The notes under the pieces are model-generated. The model searched no databases. It saw only the letters and a program-made list of their open reading frames with translations, and was not told the DNA's origin. Below are positions 11,801 to 22,311 of a stretch of DNA of 64,000 nucleotides, piece after piece. The translations under genes were made by a program, and so were the position numbers. How positions within the stretch are numbered: the stretch's first letter is position 1; every line of letters starts with the position of its first letter. The stretch comes from Amyelois transitella (taxonomy: Eukaryota; Arthropoda; Insecta; Lepidoptera; Pyralidae): positions 7,068,001-7,132,000 of the forward strand of contig NC_083529.1 of the NCBI RefSeq assembly GCF_032362555.1. Reading direction: 5' to 3'.

Positions 11801-14800
11801 CCGGTGTCACAGACAAGCGTACTACCGCTGCGCCACAGAGGCCGTCGATAATAATCGAACGCCGTGTGGTTCCCGGCACTAATAGAAAAAAGAATAGGAC
11901 CACTCTCCCATGGATGGTCGCAAAAGGCGAATAAGGGGTAGGCTTATAAACTTGGGATTCCTCTTTTTGGCGATGGGCTAGCAACCTGTCACTATTTGAA
12001 TCTCAATTCTACCTTAAAGCCAAATAGCTGAACGTGGCCAATCAGTCTGTACAAGACAGTTGGCTCTGTCTACCCCGCAAGGGATATAGACGTGATTATA
12101 TGTATGTATGTATTAATAATCGAATTGTTACATTAGTTTGAGAGCTAACCGTTGCGAGGGAAAATGTCGTGAGGAAAACTGCACATTCAGGCAACTGGAT
12201 GTGTAACCATGATCGATCCAATATGGGTTAGGTTTGCGGAGGTCAGACGGTAGTCGCTTCGTGTGAAAACCTGACTCCCCCAATCCAGGATCCATGGTCA
12301 CAGGCACACCCCGGGCTCCTCTCCAGAGTGGTGAGGATGCGACCGGGACTAAAGCCAGGAGGATGAAGAAGATATGTATGTATGTATGTTGACGAAAGAC
12401 TTATATAATATAAATAAATATAAATATATACGGGACAAATTACACAGATTGAGTTAGCCTCGAAGTAAGTTCGAAACTTGTGTTACGAGATACTAACTCA
12501 ACGATACTATATTTTATAATAAATACTTAGGTATACATATATAGATAAACATCCAAGACCCAGGCCAATCAGAGAACGTTCGTTTCTCATCATGCCCTGG
12601 CCGGGATTCGAACCCGGGACCTCCGGTGTCACAGACAAGCGCACTACCGCTGCGCCACAGAGGCCGTCAAAGACTTACACATGAACAGGAAATCCAATGA
12701 TGGAGTCTCCATACAGTCTCCCTAAGGCTTTAGTGCTGACATCATCATTCGCCAAGGTCTTGTCTCCGAAGTACGCCTGTCTCAGCTTCAATTTGTTCTC
12801 CGAAGATATATTCGGGGACATTTGAAAAGAAATAGGGGCTACACGCTCCCATTCATTGTTCATCGTGTCGAGTAATGTTTGGTTCTTCAGCACGGCTGGA
12901 AGAATTGTATTAAATGATGAATTCTTATGTCGTTTGGCCTTGTGGTTCCCTGTGGCTTGTTAAAGTTACCAAATTTAAACTAAAAGTAACGGTTAGATGC
13001 ATACATACATACATATGGTCCCGTCTATATCCCTTGTGGGGTAGACAGAGCCAAAAGTCTTAAAAAGACTGATAGGCCACGCTCAGCTATTTGGCTTAAT
13101 GATAGAATTGAGATTCAAATAGTGACAGGTTGCTAGCCCGTCGCCTAAAAAAGGAATCCCAAGTTTGTAAGCCTATCCCTTAGTCGCCTTTTACGACATC
13201 CATAGGAAAGAGATGCAGTGGTCCTATTCTTTTTTGTACTGGTGCCGGGAACCACACGGGACATCTTTATCTCTTGCAGTGTAGATAGAACCAACAGTTT
13301 AGAAAAGACTGAACGGCCAATTTTATAATTCAGTGATTATATGCAGCTATATGATGATGATTGCCGTGTAGTTCCCGGCACCAATACAAAAAAGAATAGG
13401 ACCACTCCATCTCTTTCCCATGGATGTCGTAAAAGGCGACTAAGGGATAGGCTTACAAACTTGAGATTCTTTTTTAGGCGATGGGCTAGCAACCTGTCAC
13501 TATTTGAATCTCAATTCCATCATAAAGCCAAACAGCTGAACGCGGCCATTCAGTCCTTTCAAGACTGTTGGCTCTGCCTACCCCGCAAGGGATATAGACG
13601 TGAACATATGTATGTATGTGTAAAAAAAATAGTCTCACGGAAAGCCTTCCAAAAGAACTCGTCAGTGGTCTGCGATATCATGTGGGGCACGGCGTACATT
13701 TCCCCAGCCTTAATGGACTCCGCCGGGTCCTTCACCAGGAACCGCTCTTGTCCAAACTCTCTCTCCACCACTGGCATCCAGAGGCCCACGGGGTCGAAGC
13801 CGAATTGATCCTGAAATTATATGCAAAATCAAATTCAAATTCAAAACTTTATTGTGTGCGTATCTATCTAATATATTTAAACGAGTAATTCTTGTATATA
13901 TATATATATATTTAGTATATTATCAGGATCTCGGAAACGGCTCCAACGATTTTCATGAAAGTTACAGATGAGGGGCTTTTCGGCTCAAGGAATCGATTTA
14001 TCAAGGTCCTAGGTTCGAGAAAAGCTCGGTTCCCAAGATATATAAACATTTTAAAAACCGCGTTTTAAGAAACTATATTAATACGAGCAAAGCTCGGTCA
14101 ACCAGGTACTAAATATTGACGGCCTCTGTGGCGCAGGGGTAGTACGCTCGTCTGTGACACCGGAGGTCCCGGGTTCGAATCCCGGCCAGGGCATGATGAG
14201 AAAAGAACTTTTTCTGATTGGCCTGGGTCTTGGATGTTTATCTATATATGTATAAGTATTTATTATAAGATATAGTATCGTTGAGTTAGTTAGTATCACG
14301 TAACACAAGTCTCGAACTTACTTCGAGGCTAACTCAATCTGTGTAATTTGTCCCGTCTGTTGGCTCTGTCTATATCGCAAGGGATATAGACGTGATTACA
14401 TGTATGTATGTAAGAATGAATAAATACTCACAAAGAACTTGGGCAGCGAATCGCCCAGCTCCTTAAAACTCTTGGTCCTCAAGCAGGATATGATGGCTGC
14501 GGAACTATTGCTCGGGCAGTTCAGTATCTCGGCCTGTTTCACTGCCAAGTCGTACATATCATATCTGGATGATTCCTTGCCGGTTGGCGACGCGCTCATT
14601 GATATGCCTCGGTGGAATAGACCTGCAATTATTATACATACATACATATAATCACAATATCGCTTGCGGGGTAGATAGAGCCAACAGTGTTAAAGACTGA
14701 TAGGCCACGTTCAGTTATTTGGCTTTAAGATAGAATTGAGATTCAAATAGTGACATGTTGCTAGCCAATCGTCTAAAAGAAGAATCCCAAGTTTATAAGC

Positions 14801-17800
14801 CTATCCTTTAGTCGCCTTTTACGACATCCATGGGAATGAGATGGAGTGGTCCTATTCTTTTTTCTATTAGTGCCGGGAACCGCACGGCACTATTATTATT
14901 ACCACAGTTATTATTCAAAATCATAATTATACAGACATATAGGTATGTCTATATCCCTTGCTGGATAGACAGAGCCAACAGTCTTGATAAGATCTTGATT
15001 ATAAAGAAAAAAGACTCAAGTTCCCCTGCAAAGATTGGGGAGATCAGACAGGAATTACTTCGTGTAAAACCTTGTTCACCCAATCCAGGATCCATGGTCA
15101 AGGGCGTACCCCGGGCTCCTCTTCAGAGTGGTGAAGATGCAATCGAGACTAAAGCCAAGAGGAAGAAGAAGATCTTCTTATCTATGAAGACTAAAGCCAA
15201 GAGGAAGAAGAAGATCTTCTTATCTATGAAGACTAAAGCCAAGAGGAAGAAGAAGATCTTCTTATCTATGAAGACTAAAGCCAAGAGGAAGAAGAAGATC
15301 TTCTTATCTATGAAGACTAAAGCCAAGAGGAAGAAGATCTTCTTATCTATGAAGACTAAAGCCAAGAGGAAGAAGAAGATCTTCTTATCTATGAAGACTA
15401 AAGCCAAGAGGAAGAAGAAGATCTTCTTATCTATGAAGACTAAACCCAAGAGGAAGAAGAAGATCTTCTTATCTATGAAGACTAAACCCAAGAGGAAGAA
15501 GATCTTCTTATCTATGAAGACTAAAGCCAAGAGGAAGAAGATCTTCTTATCTATGAAGACTAAAGCCAAGAGGAAGAAGATCTTCTTATCTATGAAGACT
15601 AAACCCAAGAGGAAGAAGATCTTCTTATCTATGAAGACTAAAGCCAAGAGGAAGAAGATCTTCTTATCTATGAAGACTAAACCCAAGAGGAAGAAGATCT
15701 TCTTATCTATGAAGACTAAAGCCAAGAGGAAGAAGAAGATCTTCTTATCTATGAAGACTAAAGCCAAGAGGAAGAAGATCTTCTTATCTATGAAGACTAA
15801 AGCCAAGAGGAAGAAGAAGATCTTCTTATCTATGAAGACTAAACCCAAGAGTGGGAGTAAATTGAAAAGTTACCTTTAGACATAGGAGACACCATATGAA
15901 GCATGACACTAATGGACCCAGCGCTGCAGCCGGTAATAGTGATCAGGCCAGGGTCCCCCCCAAAGGCACGAATGTTCTTCTGTACCCAGCGGAGAGCGAC
16001 TACTTGGTCTTTCATCCCATTGTTGCCTGGAGCAAGCGCGTCTCCCGTACTGAGGAATCCTGGAAAATATATAAAGGATGAGGTTGTTTTGTTTGTTTGT
16101 TTGTTAACTCTTTGTAGAATAGGACCACTCCATATCGTTCCCGTGGATGTCGTAAAAGGCGACTAAGGGATAGGCTTATAAACTTGTGATTTTTTTAGGC
16201 GATGGGCTAGCAACCCGTCACTATTTGAATCTCAATTCTATCATTAAGCCAAACAGCTGAACGTGGCCTATTAGTCTTTTCAAGACTGTTGGCTCTGTCT
16301 ACCCCGTAAGGGATATAGACGTGATCATATGTATGTATGTATGTAATTACAAAACAGTTATTGGATTTAGAAGAATATGTACAATGGCGTACTTATCCCC
16401 AATGGGATTTCTTCCAGTCAACCAAAATATGATGATACAGGATGAGGTTATTTTGTGTCAATAACTGGTCTTCTCTGGTCTGTAAGAAGGTAGCGGGAGC
16501 GAGGAATTGGTTTTACCGCCACCAAGGACAAGATTTTCCGCCGGGCTGGTGTTATGCCTGGGGAACCGCGGCTTCTACGATGTTGTGTCGGAATTTGTAT
16601 ATATAGCCTAAAGCCTTCCTCGATAAATGGTCTATTTAACATAAAAATAATCTTTCAATTTGAACCAGTAGTTCCTAAGATTAGCGCGTTCAAACAAACA
16701 AACAAACTCTTAAGCTTTAAAATATTAGTTTAGATATCTAGAGGGGTGCATTCCATCTTTAAACCATACAAGTAAACGTGGCCTTTGAGTTTTTGTGAGA
16801 CAGTTGGTTTTGTCTACGCCGTAGGGATAAAGTCGTGATTATATATACCTAAGTATGTATGTATAAGAAGTGGTAATCAAGAGTTGGGTACTCACCAAGG
16901 GTTGCAAGCCGATAATTGATAGTGACTAGCACGACATCACGGTCCAGCAGGTAATGGGGGCCGGCCAGGTCGCTCCGACCTGTCATGGAGTAGAAGCCGC
17001 CGGCGTGGATGAAGAAGATCACTGGAAGCGGCTTCGTGCTGTAAGTGGGAGGATATTGATTCTTTGAACTTCGTAGCTCTTAAGAAAAGACAAAACGAAG
17101 CAGTTGGCACAAGTTCCTAGTTATTGTGGTACTGTTAAGTGAAATGTGTACTACTAACAACATATTTTTTTTTTAAATCATTTATTCAGTATACTTATAA
17201 CACATACAAAACATAGCTACCGAATCATGCAAACCTCGCAGGGTTTATCTATATGTTCGATGAGTCGCTGTTACATTTACAATTTAGATATTTTTTAAAC
17301 TTTAAACTTTTTAAAATCTTTAGTATACAACTCCTGAAGTTCTGAAGGAAGATCGTTCAAATAATAAGATGAATGAAGATATGGTGCGACATTTAGAAGA
17401 TAACAAATTTTTAGCCATGCCAGCCATTCCCGTCGTTATGAATATTAGTGTTTAAAGAACTCGCAATGATGAATGAAAATGAAAACTATGTACATAGGTG
17501 CATTGCACTGCTAACGTAACGTACGGCTAACCCATCTCGTATGCCGTGTGGTTCCCGGCACCTATAAAAAATGAGATTAGGACCACTCCATCTCTTTCCC
17601 ATGGATGTCGTACTAGGCGACTAAGGAACAAACTTACAAACTGTCACTATTTGAATATCAATTCTATCACTAAGCCAAACAGCTGAACGTGGCCTATCAG
17701 TCTTTTCAAAAATGTCGACTCTGTCTACCCCGCAACGGAAATAGACGTGATTATATGTATGTACCTATCTAGTCCTGGGCCTATCGTGACGACGCGAAGT

Positions 17801-18779
17801 GGTCTTGCACATCGCATTTCCTTATAACATGAGTTAAAGCTTCAGTAAGAAATAATCTTACCTATTATTGTTCGGAGTGTAAACATTAATGGTGAGGCAG
17901 TCCTCATCGACGTAGTAAGTGGGGGGAGCGGGGAGGGGACACGCTGGGCCTTCCTTACTGGCGTCCACCACACCTTGGTACTGGAGTATTGGCTTCGGTG
18001 GCTGGAAGACACGAATTTCATTATGAGGTTATGAGGTTCCCGGCACCAATACAAAAAATAATAGGACCACTTCATCTCTTTCCCATGGATGTCGTAAAAG
18101 GCGACTAAGGGATAGGCTTACAAACTTGGAATTATTTTTTAGGCGATGGGCTGGCAACCTGTCACTATTTGAATCTCAATTCTATCATTAAGCCATATAG
18201 CTGAACGTGGCCATTCAGTCTTTTCAAGACTGTTGGCTCTGTCTACCCCGCAAGGGATATAGACATGACCATATGTATGTATGTATGTATGCTATGAGGT
18301 TCCGCGGACTACATGATGCCTGCTCCACATCAAAATTTATTGATATCTGGCCTAATGTCTAATATCAGACAAAACATGACAAATTAGAAATTGAGCCTTA
18401 AGCAAACTTCAAACTAATTTAACAGAGACAAATGGGAATTAAAACAGACACAGTCTGACTTGACATTACTGCTGTTATGCTATGGAAAACCTCGTATTAT
18501 AATCCCGTTGTTCGAATGTGCAGAACCTTTAACAATCTGGTACTCAGCCACAAATCAAAATCTATTGATATTGATATTTTTGGAATCTCTTTTTATTCCT
18601 ACAAAAGTAAGATACGCCTTCTTTTAAGTCTTTAAATGTTTGTTGTTTTTTGTTTTAATTGGTGTCTCAACACAACTATAATATGCTTGTTACTCAATTA
18701 TACCTTTTTTCTACTATGTATATTATGTTAGTACTGCAACTGTTATTAGACTTTTCTTTATTAGTAATTCGTTTGTATT

Positions 18780-18815
<36 letters not shown>

Positions 18816-20114
18816 ACTACCTTTTCTTTTTAAATAAGCTCATTTAGCTATATTTGTTTTGTTATTGTAACTTTGTTGTATACGCATGTGTTGAGTTGTT
18901 GCCTAGATGTAGTTTTTCGGTTATTATGCATTGTATCATTTTGGTGACAACTTGTTATGTGTATCATAATAAATAAATAAATTCATTTTCCGTGTCAATC
19001 AGGACATCTCCAAATCGTTCTAGTTTCAAATCGCAGGTAGGTATACATGTTTCTTTTGAGTCGCGAGGGTATTTAATAACCTTTAAGCCTTTTCACTTAT
19101 TACCACTATCTAACCAGAATCGTTGTTTTTCTCACCTGAAACCTCAGCTCTCCCACTGGAGGTTCCGCATACCGGATCCCGCGGTAAGCCTGGAACTGTC
19201 TCCCTCGCCGAGTCCTCATCCAGGAGCCGCGGATGGTGCCCGAAGGCGTCATGGTTATTGGATCTTCAGATGATACTGTTTTTGGAGAGCCTGAAGATGA
19301 TATTGAAAAATTATTTCTGGATCGTCATTCTTCTTCAGACATTTGTCCCCGGTGAAAAGACTAGGAAGTTAATGTCACATTTCCGATTTTATATTGTAAT
19401 AGCATTTTCATCAGATTTTTTTTTACAAGTTACACAGATTGATTTAGCCTCGAAGTAAGTTCGAAACTTGTGTTAAAAAAGATACTAACTCAAAGATACT
19501 ATATTTTATAATAAATACTTATATAGATAAACATCCAAGACCCAGGCCAATCAGAGAAAGTTCGTTTCTCATCATGCCCTGGCCGGGATTCGAACCCGGG
19601 ACCGCCGGTGTCACAGATAAGCGCACTACCGCTGCGCCACTGAGGCCGACAAACTTTGGACTTGTGGCTGATTCGTTACCGATAGATTATTAGATCCTAA
19701 TCCAATTTTACTTCTTCCTATCCTTCCATAGCATCACTTTTTACCGATGACGTCACAGCTAATTTAAAGCAAGCAACGAACTTTAAAACCGTTCATACAT
19801 ACATAAAATCACGCCTCTTTCCCGGAGGGGTAGGCAGAGACTACCTCTTTCCACTTGCCACGATCTCTGCATATTTCCTTCGCTTCATCCACATTCATAA
19901 CTCTCTTCATGCAAGCTCGGCGGTTTCGGGTACTTTTGACCTGACCCTTTACCAGGACGTCCTTAATTTGATCAAGATACGATTTAAAACCGTTCATCAG
20001 TCAATATTAAGTCGTAGAAGTCTTACCATTAGTTTTACCAGGTTTCTCGTGACTGTTAGACCTGCACCCCAATACTGCGACGAACAAACAAACAAACACA
20101 CATCTTGCCAGCAT
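8878..20114 (-). CDS. carboxylesterase (type B, secreted), 11 exons, 569 aa
   Basis: Exons on the minus strand: 20114-20027, 19290-19136, 18001-17862, 17038-16896, 16059-15874, 14622-14432, 13810-13639, 12895-12679, 11569-11460, 9791-9656, 9049-8878 (stop TAG). Every junction is GT-AG and every phase agrees; the total is 1710 nt. Exon 1 encodes a signal peptide starting [16 protein letters not shown]. Family landmarks in order: [27 protein letters not shown], oxyanion-hole HAGGF (139-143), nucleophile Ser221 in GCSAG, Glu352 in TTDEFFW, His471 in [12 protein letters not shown]. This is the complete alpha/beta-hydrolase triad, so the enzyme should hydrolyse carboxylic esters. The C-terminus (YPQDY) has no ER-retention signal, which fits secretion. 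Cys before the nucleophile (GCSAG) is uncommon; GESAG, GQSAG or GGSAG are usual. The substrate cannot be read from sequence: odorant, hormone and detoxification esterases share this fold. Length is normal for the family. A possible poly(A) signal lies at 8797-8802. Confidence 0.93.
10008..10228 (+). pseudogene. LINE reverse-transcriptase C-terminal fragment with tail
   Basis: Encodes [11 protein letters not shown] and then, across frame breaks, the conserved [18 protein letters not shown] ending before a TGTATG tail. This resembles the extreme C-terminus of non-LTR retrotransposon ORF2. It directly follows a truncated family A copy (9876-10008), so the two are joined at a chimeric junction. 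The assignment to a LINE is by resemblance; the clade is not determined. Confidence 0.6.
10740..11149. mobile_element. 410-bp long-inverted-repeat (foldback or MITE-like) element
   Basis: The arms, about 10740-10857 and 11033-11149, are reverse complements for over 80 bp without a mismatch that I can see, then diverge slightly. Both outer ends read AGTTAAAACTAG inwards. GTTAAAACTAG-like motifs recur inside each arm. The centre is AT-rich and non-coding. It sits in a TATG/CATA tail microsatellite; the flanking duplication could be AC or TACA, because the microsatellite makes the boundary ambiguous. It is non-autonomous; the superfamily is not assigned. Confidence 0.8.
11600..11846 (-). repeat. 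tRNA-derived SINE, near full length
   Basis: On the minus strand a tRNA-like head starts GACGGCCTCTGTGGCGCAG (A-box-like) and contains GGTTCGAATCC (B box). A tRNA-unrelated body and an AT-rich TATTTATTTATT-type end follow. Lies in the intron between exons 8 and 9 of the esterase. Confidence 0.85.
12409..12668 (-). repeat. tRNA-derived SINE, full length
   Basis: Has an intact A box and B box (CCCGGGTTCGAATCCC) at the right end and the AT-rich tail at the left. It ends only 11 bp from exon 8 of the esterase (12679), so it abuts that exon's splice donor. Confidence 0.88.
13362..13619 (+). repeat. family A retroposon, representative complete copy
   Basis: Runs from GCCGTGTAGTTCCCGGCACC through TGGATGTCGTAAAAGGCGAC, GGCGATGGGCTAGCAACCTG and CAGCTGAACGCGGCC to GATATAGACGTGAACATATG, with a short TATG tail. 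More than 40 copies or fragments occur in this window in both orientations, many truncated, always with the tail at the same end. This is the behaviour of a retroposon. I find no tRNA-type A or B box. The tail region resembles the 3' end of the LINE fragments at 19797 and 44130. Confidence 0.8.
14118..14410 (+). repeat. tRNA-derived SINE joined to a family A tail
   Basis: The tRNA-like head (14121-14190) and body run to TTTGTCCCGT at 14356. Instead of the usual AT-rich end, the sequence continues as the 3' end of family A (GTTGGCTCTGTC to GACGTGATTACATGTATG). The chimera lies just beyond the donor of esterase exon 6. Confidence 0.8.
15147..15851 (+). repeat. minisatellite, 39/42-bp units, 17 full copies plus a partial
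   Basis: The unit is GACTAAAGCCAAGAGG, AAGAAG or AAGAAGAAG, then ATCTTCTTATCTATGAA. Copies differ mainly by one AAG triplet (39 or 42 bp) and by GCC/CCC in the AAGCCC segment. Each unit contains the perfect palindrome AAGAAGATCTTCTT. The first part of the unit matches the 3' part of the repeat seen at 12150-12390, which leads directly into the array here. It lies wholly in the intron between esterase exons 5 and 6, ending 23 bp from the exon 5 boundary. Confidence 0.95.
19425..19649 (-). repeat. tRNA-derived SINE
   Basis: Minus-strand copy with GGTTCGAATCCCGGCC as its B-box region, in the first introns of the esterase. The distal part has a small insertion (TTAAAAAAGA) relative to the other copies. 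Confidence 0.83.
19797..19999 (-). pseudogene. LINE ORF2 C-terminal fragment
   Basis: Open on the minus strand: [20 protein letters not shown], then [34 protein letters not shown], stop, and a short CATA-type tail. Similar to the end of non-LTR retrotransposon reverse-transcriptase ORFs (RDR-x-KW motif). The best preserved copy of this family in the window; others at 10008, 44130 and 51383. It is 5'-truncated, as is usual for LINE insertions. Confidence 0.65.
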
Positions 20115-20167
20115 CTTGTCTGACCACACGGCACTAAGACACTGGTTGAGGAAAATTGTAACCTTCT

Positions 20168-20176
20168 CCTTATATG
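20168..20176 (-). promoter_or_regulatory. candidate TATA box of the carboxylesterase gene
   Basis: The minus strand reads CATATAAGG here, about 55 nt upstream of the ATG at 20114. A plausible initiator (TCAACCAGTG) follows roughly 30 nt downstream of it. Spacing suits a TATA promoter, but the assignment rests on position only. Confidence 0.4.
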
Positions 20177-20414
20177 CGGAGTATAGAATGAGTAAAGTAC
20201 ATACGATTTGTTTATGGTAGAGCGTAGTATATAGGCTTATAAACTTGAGATTCGTCTTGTAGGTAATGCATCTGCTTGCAACCTGTCATCATATTTAAAT
20301 CTCAATTCTTTCGTTCATCCAAACAGCTGAACGTGGCCTTTCAGTCTTTTCGAGACCGTTGGCTCGGTCTACCCCGCAAGGGACATAGACGTGATTATAT
20401 GTTTGTAATATTTA

Positions 20415-20693
20415 TTGTGGATTGACTATACTCAGAGGGCATACAGCGCCCTGCGCGTTCAATATAATAATATATTTAGGATGCTGTTGCGACTACCTCG
20501 TTTTTGCAGCGCGTCCACTATGTTTGCAGAAGCGGCCACGGACGACTTCTATGCCATCAGGCGCAAACGTGTCGCTTCATTCTTAAACAGAATACGGGAT
20601 AGCGGCAACAGTATCCTTAGGGTTTTGAGCTCCAAAATGGATAGCACTATGTTGTCATTTTGGAGCAAATTACTAAGAGGTGCTGTCAAATAA
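20415..20693 (+). pseudogene. non-LTR retrotransposon RT C-terminal fragment (CR1/Jockey-like)
   Basis: Encodes about 92 aa: YTQRAYSALRVQYNNIFRML, LRLPRFCSASTMFAEAATDD, FYAIRRKRVASFLNRIRDS. The pattern (aligned Arg-Val-x-Tyr-Asn-Asn, CSAS-x-MF, RIRDS) is what I know from the C-terminal tail of insect LINE reverse transcriptases. No catalytic palm motifs are present, so it is a 5'-truncated remnant. An AT-rich 3' end follows to about 20800. Confidence 0.7.
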
Positions 20694-22311
20694 TTTTAAA
20701 TATTTGTTTACTTAGAATTAAATCTCTAACATAATTTTAAGTAAAATTGTTACTAACATTCATGGATCTTGGTTATCTGAATAAATGAATTATAAAAAAT
20801 TATTATATTAAACAGGAATTTCGTTTAAGATTTCATACAACAAACATCATTCCAATTTGCTTTGCGCTCTACCTTATAAGTGTATCTCTAAGGAGTGCAT
20901 AAATTTATGCGGCGAAGCGCGACCAGTGACTAAGGTTCAAACAAGAACTCACTGGGAAAACTAACCGACATATTAATAACGGGTTCTTCTAGGTACCTAT
21001 AGGCTACCTAAGTAAGTACCTACCTAATTTGTTTAGATCATCGGAGGTCAAAAGGTGCGCAGGAGTAAGTAACCACGTAAGTAAGGTAAATTTTGTAATA
21101 ATTTACAAAAGTTACCTTAATTTAAGAAGTATGGATGTCGTAAACGGCGACTAAGGGTTATAAACTTGGAATATTTTTGGACGATGGGCTGGCAGCCTGT
21201 CACTATTTAAATCTCAATTCTATCATTAAGCCAAACAGCTGAACGTGGCCTATCAGTCTCCGGCTCTGTCTACCCCGAAAGACATATAGACGTGACCAAG
21301 TATGTACGTACGTATGTAAATACCTTATATATTGTGGAGAACATTAAGTATACCAACAGGACAGGTGAAAAAATAAAAGTGAATAGGAATAAATCATAAA
21401 ACAAGGAAAATAAGAAATTCCGCGCGGGGAATCCCAACCCAACGACCGTCGTAATTTCTGTATGCGTATTATTAATAGACTAAGAGAGACTTGGCTCTCG
21501 ATAATTGAATGAAGAATTCCTCCCGGCGTAAATCCCGGTTGGAAACATCCTCACCTCTCTGGAGGAGCCTGAGGAGCGTCTTGACCTGGATTGGTAAGTC
21601 AGGTTTTTACTCGAAGCTATTACCGTCTGAATATTGCAATATTTGTAGGGGAAACTGATTGTATATACTCCAATCTTATATTTTTTTTGTTATTGTAAAT
21701 TGTGCCATGTGATTCCCGGCACCAATTAAAAAAAGAAAAGGACCACTCCATCTCTTTCTCGTGGATGTCGTAAAAGGCGACTAAGGGATAGGCTTACAAA
21801 CTTGGGATTCTTTTTTAGGCGATGGGTTAGCAACCTGTGACTATTTGACTCTCAATTCTATCATTAAGCCAAATAGCTGAACGTGGCCATTCAGTCTTTT
21901 CAGGACTGTTGGCTCTGTCTACCCCGCAAGGGATATAGACGTGACCATAAGTATGTATGTAAATTTTGGCGTATAGATGTCGAGAAGAGGTCTTCTTGCG
22001 ACTTAGATAATGAAAAAACACAGGCTTTGTAATTAACTTTATTCTCTCAAATATTGAAACACTTGTTTAAGTTCTGCACTTGCTTAAAATAACACCATTA
22101 CTCTTCTGCCAAGAAGATAGCGAACCGTTACCGTTTAAAGAAGATTAATTTTTGTTTTGTTGTTGGTGTTTGGTTTCCTTCCACCCAAAGGTTGACTGGA
22201 AGAGATTGCATTAGCGATAAGTCCGCCTTTGTACCATCTCTATCTGTTTTATGTTGTTTTGTTTGTTTTACTCTTATGGTGCAATAAAGAGTTTTATCTA
22301 TATTTTAGCTA

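Larger units (their letters stand above)
9050..20026. other. carboxylesterase introns: repeat inventory
   Basis: Family A copies lie at 9384-9616 (-), 9876-10008 (+), 10339-10588 (-), 11155-11419 (-), 11862-12113 (+), 13003-13258 (-), 13362-13619 (+), 14636-14888 (-), 16116-16347 (+), 17541-17763 (+) and 18029-18290 (+), with tails at 10250-10330, 14357-14410 and 16750-16860. A LINE 3'-UTR-like piece lies at about 9095-9240. A repeat with CCAATCCAGGATCCATGGTC lies at 12150-12390 and 15005-15150. A repeat with GCCTGGGGAACCGCGGCTTC lies at 16478-16610. An old A-rich-tailed insertion (-) may span 17165-17450, and (AT)n lies at 18783-18812. The tRNA-headed SINEs, minisatellite and long inverted-repeat element have their own entries. 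Confidence 0.65.
20115..22311. other. intergenic between esterase and first GT31 gene
   Basis: Holds family A fragments at 20225-20405 (+), 21130-21316 (+) and 21703-21962 (+), the LINE fragment at 20415, a small imperfect hairpin at about 21083-21117, and a repeat related to 12150-12390 at about 21500-21640. From about 22160 to 22310 there is a LINE-3'-UTR-like piece (GACTGGAAGAGATTGCATTA to GTGCAATAAAGAG), abutting the stop of the GT31 gene; related pieces occur near 8270-8350 and 16350-16430 in the other orientation. Confidence 0.6.

Noticed and set aside
13341-13808. 155-codon frame ([22 protein letters not shown] and so on)
   Set aside because: Translation of a family A copy running antisense into an esterase exon; the same peptide appears at many family A copies with random breaks.
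14118-14190. tRNA gene
   Set aside because: A and B boxes are present but no acceptor stem or 3' end forms, and the head is repeated in at least six SINE copies with the same downstream body.
15123-15848. 241-codon minus-strand frame of [12 protein letters not shown] repeats that looks like a multi-pass membrane protein
   Set aside because: Same minisatellite on the other strand; no independent gene evidence.
15147-15851. CRISPR-like array
   Set aside because: Units are contiguous without unique spacers, and the host is a eukaryote.
14830-15879. 349-codon plus-strand frame of [14 protein letters not shown] repeats
   Set aside because: It is the intronic minisatellite read through; unit lengths divisible by three keep both strands open, and the frame begins inside a family A copy.
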